Made by a program: the position numbers and the translations under genes
Origin: Paracoccus haematequi
GTDB lineage: Bacteria; Pseudomonadota; Alphaproteobacteria; Rhodobacterales; Rhodobacteraceae
Assembly: GCA_945881965.1 (NCBI GenBank)
Contig: CAMCVS010000007.1
Location: 62,001-126,000, forward strand
Reading direction: 5' to 3'
DNA length: 64,000 bases
The notes under the pieces: generated by a model
The model's database searches: none
Seen by the model: the letters and a program-made list of their open reading frames with translations, nothing else
What the model was told of the DNA's origin: nothing
Part shown: positions 1 to 8,956 of the stretch, piece by piece
How the letters are laid out: every line of letters begins with the position of its first letter
How positions within the stretch are numbered: position 1 is the stretch's first letter

Positions 1-328
1 ACACCGACATCTGCGCTATCGTTTCGGCGATCTCGTCGCGCGTGGCCCCGGCGGTGCGGGCGTGGCGCACGGTCAGCCGGATCGCGGATTCGTTCTGCGC
101 GCCCTGCATCGTCAGCCCCGCCAGCGTCAACAGCAACCGCGTCTTGGCGTCCAGCCCTTCTTTGGAAATGCCCCGGCCAAAGACCATTTCCATCATCTCT
201 TTCGGCATGGTCGGCCACAGCGCCTCGAACCCCTTGGGCGAAAAGGTTTCCAACGCCGGGTTCAGGGTCCGCGCCATGGCCTGCGCCTGCGCCATCATGA
301 TCTCGAAGGGGTTGATCGGGTCGGTCAT
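1..328 (-). CDS. Carboxymuconolactone decarboxylase-family protein (partial, 3' end off the window)
   Basis: The ATG at 326-328 opens a frame that stays open to the left edge, giving 109 residues. It begins MTDPINPFEIMMAQAQAMAR and continues into a segment typical of the CMD/AhpD helical fold (LDAKTRLLLTLAGLTMQGAQ, then IRLTVRHARAGATRDEIAET). The usual redox CxxC of AhpD peroxidases is not in the visible part. The gene lies 18 nt downstream of nuoI in the same direction, where nuoJ would be expected next, so it is one more accessory ORF inside the nuo operon. Function is not predictable beyond the family; a link to quinone or peroxide chemistry would be inference. The missing C-terminus prevents a length comparison. 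Confidence 0.8.
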   Translation of the reverse strand, partial: MTDPINPFEIMMAQAQAMARTLNPALETFSPKGFEALWPTMPKEMMEMVFGRGISKEGLDAKTRLLLTLAGLTMQGAQNESAIRLTVRHARTAGATRDEIAETIAQMSV

Positions 329-346
329 GTGATCCTCGCGCCACCG

Positions 347-841
347 TCAGCGGTAGGGCGCGTCCAGTTCGAGGTTGCGGGCAATCTCGGCCTCCCAACG
401 GTCGCCGTTGGCAAGCAGCTTGTCCTTGTTGTAGAACAACTCTTCACGCGTCTCGGTGGAAAACTCGAAATTGGGGCCTTCGACGATGGCATCGACCGGG
501 CAGGCTTCCTGACAGAAGCCGCAATAGATGCATTTGGTCATGTCGATGTCATAGCGGGTGGTGCGGCGCGAGCCGTCCTCGCGCGGTTCGGCGTCGATGG
601 TGATCGCCTGCGCGGGGCAGACCGCCTCGCACAGCTTGCAGGCGATGCAGCGTTCCTCGCCCGACGCATAGCGGCGCAGCGCGTGTTCGCCGCGGAAACG
701 CGGGCTGAGCGGGCCTTTTTCGTGGGGATAGTTCAGCGTCGCCTTGGGCGCGAAGAAATACTTCAGCCCCAGCCGGAACCCGCGCCAGAAATCCGTCAGC
801 AGGAAATACCCGGCCGCGCGGCCATAGTCGATGTTTGCCAT
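347..841 (-). CDS. nuoI: NADH-quinone oxidoreductase subunit I (two 4Fe-4S ferredoxin-type subunit)
   Basis: This 164-residue protein carries clusters N6a and N6b of complex I and passes electrons from NuoG towards NuoB at the base of the peripheral arm. Two ferredoxin motifs are visible: [12 protein letters not shown] at residues 65-76 and [12 protein letters not shown] at 104-115. Length and sequence are normal for the alphaproteobacterial TYKY/Nqo9 family. The ATG at 841 overlaps the TGA of the upstream coiled-coil gene by one base (TGATG), suggesting translational coupling. A GTG one codon earlier is also in frame, but the ATG fits the conserved N-terminus MANIDYGRA. The CMD-family gene follows after 18 nt. 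Confidence 0.97.
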   Translation of the reverse strand: MANIDYGRAAGYFLLTDFWRGFRLGLKYFFAPKATLNYPHEKGPLSPRFRGEHALRRYASGEERCIACKLCEAVCPAQAITIDAEPREDGSRRTTRYDIDMTKCIYCGFCQEACPVDAIVEGPNFEFSTETREELFYNKDKLLANGDRWEAEIARNLELDAPYR

Positions 842-1059
842 CACTCAATCCCCAACTTCTGTTCGATATGCTCAACGCGCTGGTCGATGGACCGGATATA
901 GCCGCCCAGCCCGAACAGCACACCCTCGGTCGATTGCGCGCGGATCGCCAGATCGTCAACCTTGGCTTCCAAGGCGTCAAAGCGCTGGTCCATGCGCCGG
1001 AACTCGTCACGAATGTCCCGCAACTGCGCCAGGATCAGGTTTTCCACGTTGTCATTCAT
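841..1059 (-). CDS. Small coiled-coil protein between nuoH and nuoI
   Basis: This is a 72-residue acidic protein, almost entirely predicted helix: [20 protein letters not shown] is followed by heptad-like stretches ([17 protein letters not shown] and [16 protein letters not shown]). No signal peptide or membrane segment is visible. It starts 3 nt after the nuoH frame ends on the other side and its stop overlaps the nuoI start, so it is clearly co-transcribed with nuoHI. I do not recognise a named family. Such short helical proteins often oligomerise, so an assembly role or interaction with the NuoH/NuoI junction is possible, but that is inference only. Confidence 0.75.
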   Translation of the reverse strand: MNDNVENLILAQLRDIRDEFRRMDQRFDALEAKVDDLAIRAQSTEGVLFGLGGYIRSIDQRVEHIEQKLGIE

Positions 1060-1062
1060 GGT

Positions 1063-2100
1063 TCACCCCCCGATTGCCCAGCGGGCCCAGAAACCGCCCA
1101 GCACCTCGAATTTCGCCAGAAACGCCACGATGACGACCCATCCCAGCGACATCGGCAGGAACACCTTCCAGCCAATCCGCATCAACTGGTCATAGCGGTA
1201 GCGTGGCACGACGGCCTTCACCATCGCGAACATGAAGAAGAAAAACGCCATTTTCGCCACCATCCACAGCGCGCCGTCCGGCAGGCCGGGAATGGGTGAC
1301 AACCAGCCGCCAAAGAACAAGAGGCTCATCAGCGCGCACATCAGGAAGATCGCGATGTATTCGCCCGCCATGAACAGCAGATAAGGTGTTGAGGAATATT
1401 CCACCATGAACCCCGCCACCAGTTCCGATTCCGCCTCGGGCAGGTCAAACGGCGGGCGGTTGGTTTCGGCCAAGGCGCTGATAAAGAACAGGAATACCAT
1501 CGGCAGATGCGGCAGCCAATACCAGCCGAAGAATCCATAGGGCGTGTCCTGCGCCGCCACGATATTCGAAAAATTCATCGAGCCCGTCGACAGGATGATG
1601 CCGATGATGATCAGGCCCAGCGACACCTCATAGGAAATCATCTGCGCCGCCGACCGCAGCGACCCGAGGAACGGGTATTTCGAGTTCGACGCCCATCCGC
1701 CCATGATGACTCCATAAACCTCAAGGCTGGACACCGCGAACACGAACAGGATCGCCACATTGATGTCAGACAGCACCCAGCCGTCGTTGAACGGGATCAC
1801 CGCCCAGGCCAGCACGGCCAGCACGAAGGACAGCATCGGCGCAAGGAAGAACACCGGGCGGTCGGCCCCTGCGGGCACCACCACCTCTTTGACGACATAT
1901 TTCAGCGCATCGGCCACAGTTTGCAGAAGACCATAGGCACCGACCACGTTCGGTCCGCGCCGCATCTGCACCGCTGCCCAGATCTTGCGGTCGCCATAGA
2001 CCAGAAACAGCAGGCTGATCATGACAAAGCCCAGCACGGCCAAACACTGTGCCACAATGATCACCGCGATGCCCCCAGGCGTGGTAAAGAAATCGGCCAT
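1063..2100 (-). CDS. nuoH: NADH-quinone oxidoreductase subunit H (membrane, quinone-site subunit)
   Basis: NuoH is the membrane subunit (ND1) that joins the peripheral and membrane arms and forms much of the quinone tunnel. The 345-residue protein shows the expected eight or so hydrophobic helices and the conserved polar segments [12 protein letters not shown] and [20 protein letters not shown], the acidic loop characteristic of ND1. I chose ATG 2100 because a GAGG motif lies at a good distance from it. A second ATG directly before it (2103) and a further upstream in-frame start give longer but less family-like N-termini. The upstream neighbour is a lipoprotein gene ending 8 nt away. Confidence 0.96.
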   Translation of the reverse strand: MADFFTTPGGIAVIIVAQCLAVLGFVMISLLFLVYGDRKIWAAVQMRRGPNVVGAYGLLQTVADALKYVVKEVVVPAGADRPVFFLAPMLSFVLAVLAWAVIPFNDGWVLSDINVAILFVFAVSSLEVYGVIMGGWASNSKYPFLGSLRSAAQMISYEVSLGLIIIGIILSTGSMNFSNIVAAQDTPYGFFGWYWLPHLPMVFLFFISALAETNRPPFDLPEAESELVAGFMVEYSSTPYLLFMAGEYIAIFLMCALMSLLFFGGWLSPIPGLPDGALWMVAKMAFFFFMFAMVKAVVPRYRYDQLMRIGWKVFLPMSLGWVVIVAFLAKFEVLGGFWARWAIGG

Positions 2101-2107
2101 CATGTCC

Positions 2108-2494
2108 TCACACCATCGGTATTTCATTTTCGGCACAGGCCGCGGTCACGACCTCTGCATCAATCGTGCGCGCGCCGTCGGGCAAGGCGGGCGAGATCGT
2201 ATAGACGGCATCTGCGGTCCAGATACCACCCGATTGCGTCACCTCCGCGCGAATAGGCCGCGCAAATCCATAGCCCCGGATCAGGGTATATTGCGCGGCG
2301 GCACATTCGGCATAGGCGGTGACGTCCGCCTCGGAATTGGCCCCCACCATGCGGACGCGAAAATTCACCAGATCGCCGTCCAACAGCCGCGTCTCGACGC
2401 CGCGATATTCGAACGCTCCGCGCGCCTCTGGAGCCGCCTGTCCGCAGCCTGCCAGTTGTGCCAGCGCGAGGCCGATCAGGATGCGGCGGCGCAT
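2108..2494 (-). CDS. Small predicted lipoprotein between nuoG and nuoH
   Basis: This protein of about 128 residues has a classical lipoprotein signal: [17 protein letters not shown], with lipobox LAGC and the lipidated Cys at residue 17. The mature part is about 110 residues, probably beta-rich, with two further Cys (in AECAA and TAACAE) that could form a disulfide. The start is one of two adjacent ATGs (ATGATG at 2497-2492) overlapping the nuoG stop codon. The same junction, GGCGGAATGATGCG, recurs between nuoF and its own downstream lipoprotein. I do not recognise a Pfam family. An exported protein encoded within the operon of a cytoplasm-facing enzyme arm is unexpected (see findings). Confidence 0.75.
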   Translation of the reverse strand: MRRRILIGLALAQLAGCGQAAPEARGAFEYRGVETRLLDGDLVNFRVRMVGANSEADVTAYAECAAAQYTLIRGYGFARPIRAEVTQSGGIWTADAVYTISPALPDGARTIDAEVVTAACAENEIPMV

Positions 2495-4524
2495 CATTCC
2501 GCCGCCACTTTCATCCCGCGCGCAGCGGCCAATGCCGACAATTCCGCCATCAACGCACTGGCCCGCGCGATGGGATTGGTCAGGTAGAAATCGCGCAGCG
2601 CAGGCCGGAACGCCACACTGCCCAACGCGCCCGTCGCCACAGGCTGCCAGTCATTCGCGGGCACGGCATCGACCTGCGCCAGATGCGGATGCGCGGCCAC
2701 CAACGCGCGGCGCAGCGCGGCGAGGCTGTCCCACGGCTGCACAGCCCCCAACTCGGCGGACAAGGCGCGCAGGATCGCCCAGTTTTCCTTGGCCTCGCCG
2801 GGCGCGAAACTGGCGCGGAAGGACAGTTGCGGGCGGCCTTCGGTATTCACGAACAGGCCGTTTTCCTCGACCCAGGCGGCCCCCGGCAGGATGATATCGG
2901 CGCGATGCGCGCCACGGTCGCCGTGGCTGCCCTGATAGATCACCGTGGCCCCTGCGGCGATATCCACCTCGTCCGCGCCAAGGCTATAGATCACATCGGC
3001 ATCCGCCACCGCCGCCAGCCCGCCATCCGTCACCGCGCCGACATCAAGCGCGCCAACACGTGCCGCCGCCGTGTGCAGCACCATGAACAGCGAATTGCTA
3101 TTAGTGGCCAATTGCATGGCATGACCCAGCACCGCTGCGCCATCGGCTTCGGTCAAGGCCCCCATGCCGACGATGACGATGGTTTTCTTGGCCTTCGTTT
3201 CATCGCTGATCGGCATCGACGACAGCCGTTCCAGCGCGGCGCGATCCGTGCCCACATGCGCATAATCATAGGTCAGATCGACGGCAGGCCCCACCAGTCC
3301 CACCTGTGCCCCGCGCAGCCACGCTTTGCGGATGCGGGCGTTCAGCACCGGGGCCTCATCGCGCGGGTTGGTGCCGATCAACTGGATCATCGCGGCATCG
3401 TCGATATCCTCGATCCGCGCGGTGCCGACATAGGCCGACCGGTTGCCCGCAGGCAGGCGCGCGCCATCGGTGCGACATTCGACATGGCCGCCCAGCCCGG
3501 TGATCAATTGCTTCAGCGCGAACACCGCCTCGACCGGGGCCAAATCACCGATCAGGCCCACGGGTTTCTTCGCCGCCTTCAGGGCCGACGCCGCCGCAGC
3601 CAGCGCCTCGGGCCATGTGGCGCGCCGCAGCTTGCCGTTCACGCGCACATAGGGCGTATCCAGCCGCTGCCGCCGCAACCCGTCCCACACAAAGCGGGTC
3701 TTGTCGGAAATCCATTCCTCGTTCACGCCGTCATGGTTGCGCGGCAGAATGCGCATGACTTCGCGGCCCTTGGTATCGACGCGGATATTCGACCCCAGGG
3801 CGTCCATCACGTCGATGGTTTCGGTCTTGGTCAACTCCCAGGGCCGCGCCGTAAACGCATAGGGTTTCGAGGTCAGCGCGCCGACCGGGCACAGGTCGAT
3901 GATGTTGCCTTGCAGGTTCGATGACAGCGTTTCGTTCAGATAGGACGTGATTTCGCTGTCCTCGCCGCGCCCTGTCTGGCCCATCTGGGTGATGCCCGCG
4001 ACCTCGGTCGTAAACCGCACGCAGCGGGTGCAGGAAATGCAGCGCGTCATATGGGTTTCGACCAGCGGCCCAAGGTTCAGATCCTCGGACGCGCGCTTCG
4101 GCTCGCGGTAGCGGCTGAAATCGACGCCATAGGCCATCGCCTGATCCTGCAAATCGCACTCGCCGCCCTGATCGCAGATCGGGCAATCCAGCGGGTGGTT
4201 GATCAGCAGAAATTCCATCACGCCCTCGCGGGCCTTTTTTACCATCGGCGAGTTGGTTTTCACTACCGGCGGCGCGCCATCCGGGCCGGGGCGCAAATCC
4301 TTGACCTGCATCGCACAGCTTGCGGTCGGTTTCGGCGGGCCGCCCACCACCTCGACCAGACACATCCGGCAATTGCCCGCAATCGACAGCCGTTCGTGAT
4401 AGCAGAACCGCGGCACCTCGATCCCCGCGACCTCGCAGGCCTGGATAAGGGTCATCGCGCCCGGAACCTCGATGGTTTGGCCGTCAATGATAAGCTTTTT
4501 GAGGTCGGGTTTCACGTCGGACAT
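2494..4524 (-). CDS. nuoG: NADH-quinone oxidoreductase subunit G (75-kDa iron-sulfur subunit)
   Basis: This 676-residue peripheral-arm subunit holds clusters N1b, N4 and N5. N-terminal motifs are all present: the 2Fe-2S loop with [15 protein letters not shown] and a later SCAMQV, the His/Cys N5 motif [15 protein letters not shown], and the N4 motif [10 protein letters not shown]...CPVGAL. The C-terminal two thirds is the molybdopterin-oxidoreductase-like domain that lacks the cofactor in complex I. ATG 4524 gives the conserved start [15 protein letters not shown]; an in-frame GTG at 4533 overlaps the preceding stop but adds only three residues. The protein ends KVAAE, and its stop lies in the ATGATG of the lipoprotein gene downstream. 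Confidence 0.97.
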   Translation of the reverse strand: MSDVKPDLKKLIIDGQTIEVPGAMTLIQACEVAGIEVPRFCYHERLSIAGNCRMCLVEVVGGPPKPTASCAMQVKDLRPGPDGAPPVVKTNSPMVKKAREGVMEFLLINHPLDCPICDQGGECDLQDQAMAYGVDFSRYREPKRASEDLNLGPLVETHMTRCISCTRCVRFTTEVAGITQMGQTGRGEDSEITSYLNETLSSNLQGNIIDLCPVGALTSKPYAFTARPWELTKTETIDVMDALGSNIRVDTKGREVMRILPRNHDGVNEEWISDKTRFVWDGLRRQRLDTPYVRVNGKLRRATWPEALAAAASALKAAKKPVGLIGDLAPVEAVFALKQLITGLGGHVECRTDGARLPAGNRSAYVGTARIEDIDDAAMIQLIGTNPRDEAPVLNARIRKAWLRGAQVGLVGPAVDLTYDYAHVGTDRAALERLSSMPISDETKAKKTIVIVGMGALTEADGAAVLGHAMQLATNSNSLFMVLHTAAARVGALDVGAVTDGGLAAVADADVIYSLGADEVDIAAGATVIYQGSHGDRGAHRADIILPGAAWVEENGLFVNTEGRPQLSFRASFAPGEAKENWAILRALSAELGAVQPWDSLAALRRALVAAHPHLAQVDAVPANDWQPVATGALGSVAFRPALRDFYLTNPIARASALMAELSALAAARGMKVAAE

Positions 4525-4529
4525 CAGGA

Positions 4530-4904
4530 TCACTTTGCTTTCAGATAGGAACCGATGGCGGACCCGGCCGCCACTTCGTTGCGCCCGGCGGCGCAGTAGG
4601 ATTTCGAGTTGGTGACAACCATTTTCCGCTCCGCGTACATCGCCGCCACATCCGCAGCCAGCCTGTCCGTCGGAAATTTGTTCACCAGATCGGCAAATGT
4701 CTTGGCGTCCATCCCGACCGAGGCTTCGATCAGCTTGCCGTCCGTGTCGGCGCGCGCCTTGTCAAAGGTGAACTCCGGACAGGTCGCCGCGATCTTTTCG
4801 GCGAAAAACCGGTTCAGGGTATGATCATAGATCGCCTGCGGGATGCCGTTCACATCCGCAAGCGCCGCCGTCCCGGTCAATGTCAGAACCAGAATTTTCC
4901 ACAT
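4530..4904 (-). CDS. DUF5333-type exported protein, second copy
   Basis: This is a 124-residue protein with a Sec signal ([16 protein letters not shown], cleavage before DVNGIP). Its C-terminal signature, [20 protein letters not shown], closely matches the end of the gene immediately upstream (FCTYGLAEIAKGSLIGSFL), so the two are tandem paralogues. I recognise the pair as DUF5333-like, a family of Rhodobacteraceae nuo-cluster proteins without a known role. The mature protein contains two Cys. Its start lies in an ATGATG overlapping the stop of the first copy, with GAGGG 5-8 nt before it. nuoG begins 5 nt after its stop. Confidence is high that it is a gene, moderate for the family name. Confidence 0.8.
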   Translation of the reverse strand: MWKILVLTLTGTAALADVNGIPQAIYDHTLNRFFAEKIAATCPEFTFDKARADTDGKLIEASVGMDAKTFADLVNKFPTDRLAADVAAMYAERKMVVTNSKSYCAAGRNEVAAGSAIGSYLKAK

Positions 4905-5311
4905 CATCTTGCCCTCAGAAATGAACCGATCAGGCTGCCCTTGGCGATTTCCGCCAGCCCATAGGTGCAGAATGTATCCGGCGCGTCGCGGCGGACGCCT
5001 GCGGCGGCCAGAACCGCCTCGCCGCGGGCGCGCATCTTGGCCTTTTCCTCCGCCGACGTGACATAAGCGTCGATTTCGGCGCGCGAATAGCCCATGTCGG
5101 CCGCCTTGGATTGCAGCGTCTGCAAATAGCCAAACGCGGTCAGCATCCGGGGCGCGATACGGTCGCATTGCTTGCGCACCTCGTCGGCGATGCCGATCGC
5201 CAATAGCCCCGTGTTGATCTCGGATTGCTGCGACAACGGCGGCAAGGCGCGCGCCGTCCCGGCCGTTGCCGCCATAACGACGGCAAGTGCCGCAAATGCC
5301 CGTTTGATCAT
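4904..5311 (-). CDS. DUF5333-type exported protein, first copy
   Basis: A 135-residue protein with a Sec signal peptide MIKRAFAALAVVMAATAGTA, cleaved before LPPLSQQSEI. The body is helical (LLAIGIADEVRKQCDRIAPR...) and closes with FCTYGLAEIAKGSLIGSFL, the hallmark shared with the next gene. Two Cys in the mature chain could pair in the periplasm. I chose ATG 5311 because the signal peptide begins there; the longer open frame upstream is not protein-like. It lies about 120 nt downstream of the lipoprotein gene that follows nuoF, so it may have its own ribosome recruitment. Function is unknown. Confidence 0.8.
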   Translation of the reverse strand: MIKRAFAALAVVMAATAGTARALPPLSQQSEINTGLLAIGIADEVRKQCDRIAPRMLTAFGYLQTLQSKAADMGYSRAEIDAYVTSAEEKAKMRARGEAVLAAAGVRRDAPDTFCTYGLAEIAKGSLIGSFLRAR

Positions 5312-5430
5312 GTCATACCCCTGCATCAGCCGCCGGGCCACATGCCCCGCGCACGATCCAGAGATGGGGATAGGCGCGGCTGCTATGCAATAACAGCGCG
5401 GCAACAGCCCCGATATGACCGCAAGCCCGC

Positions 5431-5778
5431 TCACCCCGCGCACCGTCCGGTAAAGGTGATCTGGTCATCGCGCGCGGTCAGCGTTTCGGTATCCGGGCCG
5501 ATGGTCCAGGTCGCGTCGGAATTGCCATACTGTGCGATGCAATACTTCGTCGCCTCATAGCGGCCCGCCTCGCGCGCGCCATCGGTGCCTTGGGCCACGC
5601 GGCTGACGGTCACGCTAAACGCGGCGCGGTCATCGCGGTCGCGGGTCAGCCGCGCCGGATAATACTTGCCGTCGAACAACGCGCGCGATCCCGACGGTTT
5701 CAGCGCGTTGCGCACGCCGCCCGCGCAGCCAGCAAGGGCCAACGTGGCCACCATCGCCGCAATCACCGCCCCGCGCAT
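5431..5778 (-). CDS. Small predicted lipoprotein following nuoF
   Basis: This protein of about 115 residues begins [20 protein letters not shown]: signal, lipobox LAGC, lipidated Cys at 18. The mature region (ALFDGKYYPARLTRDRDDRA, then AGRYEATKYCIAQYGNSDAT) ends FTGRCAG, so a Cys-Cys bridge between the middle and the C-terminus is plausible. It overlaps the nuoF stop through ATGATG. Junction sequence, position relative to a nuo flavoprotein/Fe-S subunit gene and the order lipobox, basic Tyr-rich segment, late Cys all resemble the lipoprotein after nuoG. I cannot tell without alignment whether they are homologous. No family recognised. Confidence 0.75.
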   Translation of the reverse strand: MRGAVIAAMVATLALAGCAGGVRNALKPSGSRALFDGKYYPARLTRDRDDRAAFSVTVSRVAQGTDGAREAGRYEATKYCIAQYGNSDATWTIGPDTETLTARDDQITFTGRCAG

Positions 5779-7076
5779 CATTCCGCCGCCACCCGGCGCG
5801 GCGTAGCCACGCGTTTATGCGCGATCCGATCCTCGATCACATCGCGGAAATTGCGGATCAGCCCCTGAATGGGCCAGGCCGCCGCATCGCCAAGCGCGCA
5901 GATCGTGTGCCCTTCGACCTGTTTGGTGACATCGAACAGCATGTCGATTTCCTTTGGGTCGGCATCGCCTGTCACCAGCCGTTCCATCACCCGCATCATC
6001 CACCCGGTGCCTTCACGGCAGGGTGTGCACTGGCCGCAGCTTTCGTGTTTATAGAACTTGGACAGCCGCCAGATCGCCTTCACGATATCGGTGGATTTAT
6101 CCATCACGATCACCGCCGCCGTGCCCAGACCCGACCCCAGCTCGCCGCGCAGGTAATCGAAATCCATCACCGCATCGCGCATCTTTTCGCCGCGCACACA
6201 GGGCACTGAACTGCCGCCGGGGATCACCGCCAACAGATTGTCCCAGCCGCCGCGAATCCCGCCGCAATGCTTTTCGATCAGCTCTTCAAACGTGATCGAC
6301 ATCGCTTCTTCGACCACGCAGGGGGTGTTGACGTGCCCCGAGATGGCGAACAGTTTGGTGCCGACATTGTTCGGGCGGCCAAAGCCCGCGAACCATTCCG
6401 GGCCCCGCCGCAGGATGGTGGGCACCACGGCGATGGATTCGACATTATTCACCGTGGTGGGACAGCCATAAAGGCCCGATCCCGCCGGGAACGGCGGCTT
6501 CATCCGGGGCATGCCCTTTTTGCCTTCGAGGGATTCCAACAGCGCGGTTTCTTCGCCGCAGATATAGGCCCCCGCGCCGTGATGCAGATACAGGTCGAAA
6601 TCCCAGCCGGATTTCGCGGCGTTCCGCCCCAGCAGCCCCGCGTCGTAACATTCGTCGATGGCCGCCTGCAGCGCCTCGCGTTCGCGGACATATTCGCCAC
6701 GGATATAGATGTAACAGGCGTTGGCGCTCATCGCGAAGGATGCAATCAGCGCGCCTTCGATCAGGGTATGCGGATCATGGCGCATGATCTCGCGGTCCTT
6801 GCAGGTGCCGGGCTCGGATTCGTCGGCGTTGATCACCAGATAGCTGGGCCGCCCGTCCGACTGTTTCGGCATGAACGACCATTTCAGTCCCGTGGGGAAC
6901 CCCGCCCCGCCACGCCCGCGCAGGCCGGATTTCTTCATCTGGTCGATGATCGTGTCGCGCCCGCGCCCGATGATGTCGGCCGTGCCATCCCAATGCCCGC
7001 GCGCCATCGCGCCTTTAAGGCTGCGGTCATGCATGCCGTAGATATTGGTGAAAATCCGGTCTTGATCCTTGAGCAT
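5778..7076 (-). CDS. nuoF: NADH-quinone oxidoreductase subunit F (NADH/FMN-binding, 51 kDa)
   Basis: NuoF oxidises NADH with FMN and passes electrons into N3. The 432-residue protein has the glycine-rich nucleotide loop [10 protein letters not shown] (residues 54-63), the FMN/NADH segment [17 protein letters not shown] (168-184) and the N3 4Fe-4S ligands CGQCTPC (Cys347, 350, 353) with a fourth Cys at about 393 in HTICALGD. Start ATG 7076 gives the family N-terminus [14 protein letters not shown] and is 3 nt from the upstream DUF5337 stop. It ends RVAAE, like NuoG, and overlaps the following lipoprotein gene. Confidence 0.98.
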   Translation of the reverse strand: MLKDQDRIFTNIYGMHDRSLKGAMARGHWDGTADIIGRGRDTIIDQMKKSGLRGRGGAGFPTGLKWSFMPKQSDGRPSYLVINADESEPGTCKDREIMRHDPHTLIEGALIASFAMSANACYIYIRGEYVREREALQAAIDECYDAGLLGRNAAKSGWDFDLYLHHGAGAYICGEETALLESLEGKKGMPRMKPPFPAGSGLYGCPTTVNNVESIAVVPTILRRGPEWFAGFGRPNNVGTKLFAISGHVNTPCVVEEAMSITFEELIEKHCGGIRGGWDNLLAVIPGGSSVPCVRGEKMRDAVMDFDYLRGELGSGLGTAAVIVMDKSTDIVKAIWRLSKFYKHESCGQCTPCREGTGWMMRVMERLVTGDADPKEIDMLFDVTKQVEGHTICALGDAAAWPIQGLIRNFRDVIEDRIAHKRVATPRRVAAE

Positions 7077-7079
7077 GGC

Positions 7080-7304
7080 TCACCTTCCCTTGGTCTGGCG
7101 CTTGCGCCAGATGTCGATCGTCATCCAAAGCGCCCAACCGAACCCGGCCAAGGCAAACAGATCAAATAGCACGCGCACCCGTTGCGACAGCCCCAGCGCC
7201 TCGCCGACGAGGGTGGCCAGGATCCAGAACACCCCCACGCCCGCCACGAACAGCGCGATCCGCTGTCCGGCCTTGGCGATAGTTTTGTCCTCGATCCCGG
7301 CCAC
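7080..7304 (-). CDS. DUF5337-type two-helix membrane protein
   Basis: This is a 74-residue protein with a short polar N-terminus (MAGIEDKTIAKAGQRI), two hydrophobic helices (ALFVAGVGVFWILATLVGEA and VLFDLFALAGFGWALWMTID) and a basic tail IWRKRQTKGR. It matches my recollection of DUF5337 proteins, known from Rhodobacteraceae nuo clusters without a function. The positive C-terminus suggests both ends are cytoplasmic. It sits between the repeat/HhH protein gene (11 nt gap) and nuoF (3 nt gap). A role in membrane attachment or assembly of the NuoEF module is a guess from position. Confidence 0.8.
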   Translation of the reverse strand: MAGIEDKTIAKAGQRIALFVAGVGVFWILATLVGEALGLSQRVRVLFDLFALAGFGWALWMTIDIWRKRQTKGR

Positions 7305-7314
7305 TTAGACGTCC

Positions 7315-8919
7315 TCAATAGTTGTTGGTCTTGGCACGTTCCAGAAACGCCGGGATGCCTTCGGCGACGATGATGCGGCACTGCGCCACCCATTTGTCGC
7401 GGCTGGCGCGGCCCTTGAACCGCGGCACGTTCTGGTCGGCATAGGCGATCTCGGCCGGACCCCAGGCCGCGATCTGGTCAAAGTGGAACACGCCCCAGTC
7501 GTTCAGGCGCTGTTCCAGCACCGGGCCGACGCCTTCGATGATCTTGAGGTCATCCGCCTTGCCATCACGCGGCGCGGCCAGACCTGCGGGTTTGGTCCCC
7601 TCGCCCGCCGCCGCAATCGCGCTGTCATCAAGGTCGGCAAAGCTGGCCGCGACGGGCAGCGAAGCCGCGTTTTCGTGTGCCGTCATCAGGGCCGCAGGGG
7701 TTGCGGTTTCCAGCACTGGCGTCGCAGCAACCTCAGCCGCGATGTCCTTGGCGGTGGTCACGGCCTCAGCCACAACCCCAGCCGCCATGTCCTTGGCCTC
7801 CGCCGCCGTCGCCGCGACCGCCTCGCCCGCCGCAGTCATTCCCGCCTTGGCGGTGTCCGCCGCATCCGACGCCATCACTGACGCCTCCGCCACAACCCCA
7901 GCCGCCATGTCCTTGGCCTCTGCCGCCGTCGCCGCCACTGCTTCACCCGCCGCCGTCACGCCCGCCTTGGCGGTATCTGCCGCGTCCGACGCCATCACTG
8001 ACGCCTCCGCCACAGCCACAGCCGCCGCGTCCTTGGCCTCTGCCGCCGTCGCCGCGATCGCATCGCCCGCCGCCGTCACGCCCGCCTTGGCGGTATCTGC
8101 CGCGTCCGACGCCATCACTGACGCCTCCGCCACAACCCCAGCCGCCATGTCCTTGGCCTCTGCCGCCGTCGCCGCTACTGCTTCACCCGCCGCCGTCACA
8201 CCCGCTTTGGCCGACCCTGACGCATCCGATGCCATCGCTTGAACCGAGGCGACAGCGTCTTCAGCCATATCTTTCGCGGCGGCGGCCCCGGATGCAATCG
8301 CATCGCCTGCGGCGGTCATTCCGGCCTTGGCCCTGTCCATCGCATCGCCTGCCATGTGCTTGGCAGCGGCAACACCCGAGGCGACAGCCTCGACCACCAC
8401 GGCTGCGCCATCCTTGGCGGCATCTATCGCGTTTTCGGCCAGGTCTTGCGCCATGTCCTTGGCAGCGACGGCTCCGGCGACCACGGTGGCCCCGACGGCT
8501 GCAGCACCAACCTTGGCGGCGTCTGCCACGTCTTCTGCCATGTCCTTGGCGGCAGCGACCGTTGATGCCACGGTCACCGGCGCGGATTGCGCCGCAGACG
8601 CTGCATCAGCCGTCGCCAAGGTCGCAGTTCCCGGCGTCACGGACCCGGCGGCGCGGGCGGCGACTGTGTTGGTCGTGGACGCAGCGCCTGTCGTGGGCTT
8701 GGCCGGAACCGAGGATTTGGCCGCCACATCCGACGGACGGCACAGGATCCAGGTCAGCAGCAGGCCGATCACCCCGGTCACCACCAGCGCGCCCAGCAAG
8801 GCCCCCGCCAAAGCCATGTCACCCAGCACATTCATCATCACGAAAACCACGATGCCGATGGCCCCCGCCATCATCCAGCATCCCATCGCGCAGCCGTTCC
8901 GTCCGTTCGTCCCGTCCAT
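7315..8919 (-). CDS. Membrane-anchored alanine-rich 40-residue-repeat protein with C-terminal helix-hairpin-helix domain
   Basis: This is a 534-residue protein in four parts. Residues 1-13 are polar. Residues about 14-57 form two hydrophobic helices (MMAGAIGIVVFVMMNVLG, then ALLGALVVTGVIGLLLTWIL). Residues about 100-420 are an Ala/Lys/Asp/Glu-rich amphipathic helix array with a 40-residue period (unit AEAKDMAAGVVAEASVMASD plus AADTAKAGVTAAGEAVAATA). The last 80 residues form a globular domain starting DDLKIIEGVGPVLEQRL, with HFDQIAAW and FKGRASRDKWVAQCR. That final domain resembles the C-terminal extension fused to NuoE in some alphaproteobacteria; here it is a separate protein just after nuoE (37 nt). 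ATG 8919 has AGGAGAG about 10 nt upstream. Function is unknown. Confidence 0.85.
   Translation of the reverse strand: MDGTNGRNGCAMGCWMMAGAIGIVVFVMMNVLGDMALAGALLGALVVTGVIGLLLTWILCRPSDVAAKSSVPAKPTTGAASTTNTVAARAAGSVTPGTATLATADAASAAQSAPVTVASTVAAAKDMAEDVADAAKVGAAAVGATVVAGAVAAKDMAQDLAENAIDAAKDGAAVVVEAVASGVAAAKHMAGDAMDRAKAGMTAAGDAIASGAAAAKDMAEDAVASVQAMASDASGSAKAGVTAAGEAVAATAAEAKDMAAGVVAEASVMASDAADTAKAGVTAAGDAIAATAAEAKDAAAVAVAEASVMASDAADTAKAGVTAAGEAVAATAAEAKDMAAGVVAEASVMASDAADTAKAGMTAAGEAVAATAAEAKDMAAGVVAEAVTTAKDIAAEVAATPVLETATPAALMTAHENAASLPVAASFADLDDSAIAAAGEGTKPAGLAAPRDGKADDLKIIEGVGPVLEQRLNDWGVFHFDQIAAWGPAEIAYADQNVPRFKGRASRDKWVAQCRIIVAEGIPAFLERAKTNNY
7771..8220 (-). repeat. 120-bp in-frame tandem repeat inside the nuoE-nuoF accessory gene
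   Basis: On the plus strand the string GACGCCATCACTGACGCCTC recurs with exactly 120-bp spacing (near 7868, 7988 and 8108). The surrounding 120 bases are nearly identical, giving almost four units of a 40-residue repeat. Further degenerate units continue to about 8560. Near-identity at DNA level, including synonymous positions, indicates recent duplication or gene conversion, so copy number probably varies between strains. Confidence 0.9.
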
Positions 8920-8956
8920 CACCAAACTCTCCTGTCCCGGTTTTTGCAGGCCGCCT

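Noticed and set aside
2458-3924. Long plus-strand open frame of 488 codons
   Set aside because: It lies entirely opposite nuoG, is rich in His, Arg and Gln as antisense frames of GC-rich genes are, and has no recognisable motif.
7771-8220. CRISPR array
   Set aside because: The 120-bp periodic DNA is an in-frame coding repeat without alternating short repeats and unique spacers.
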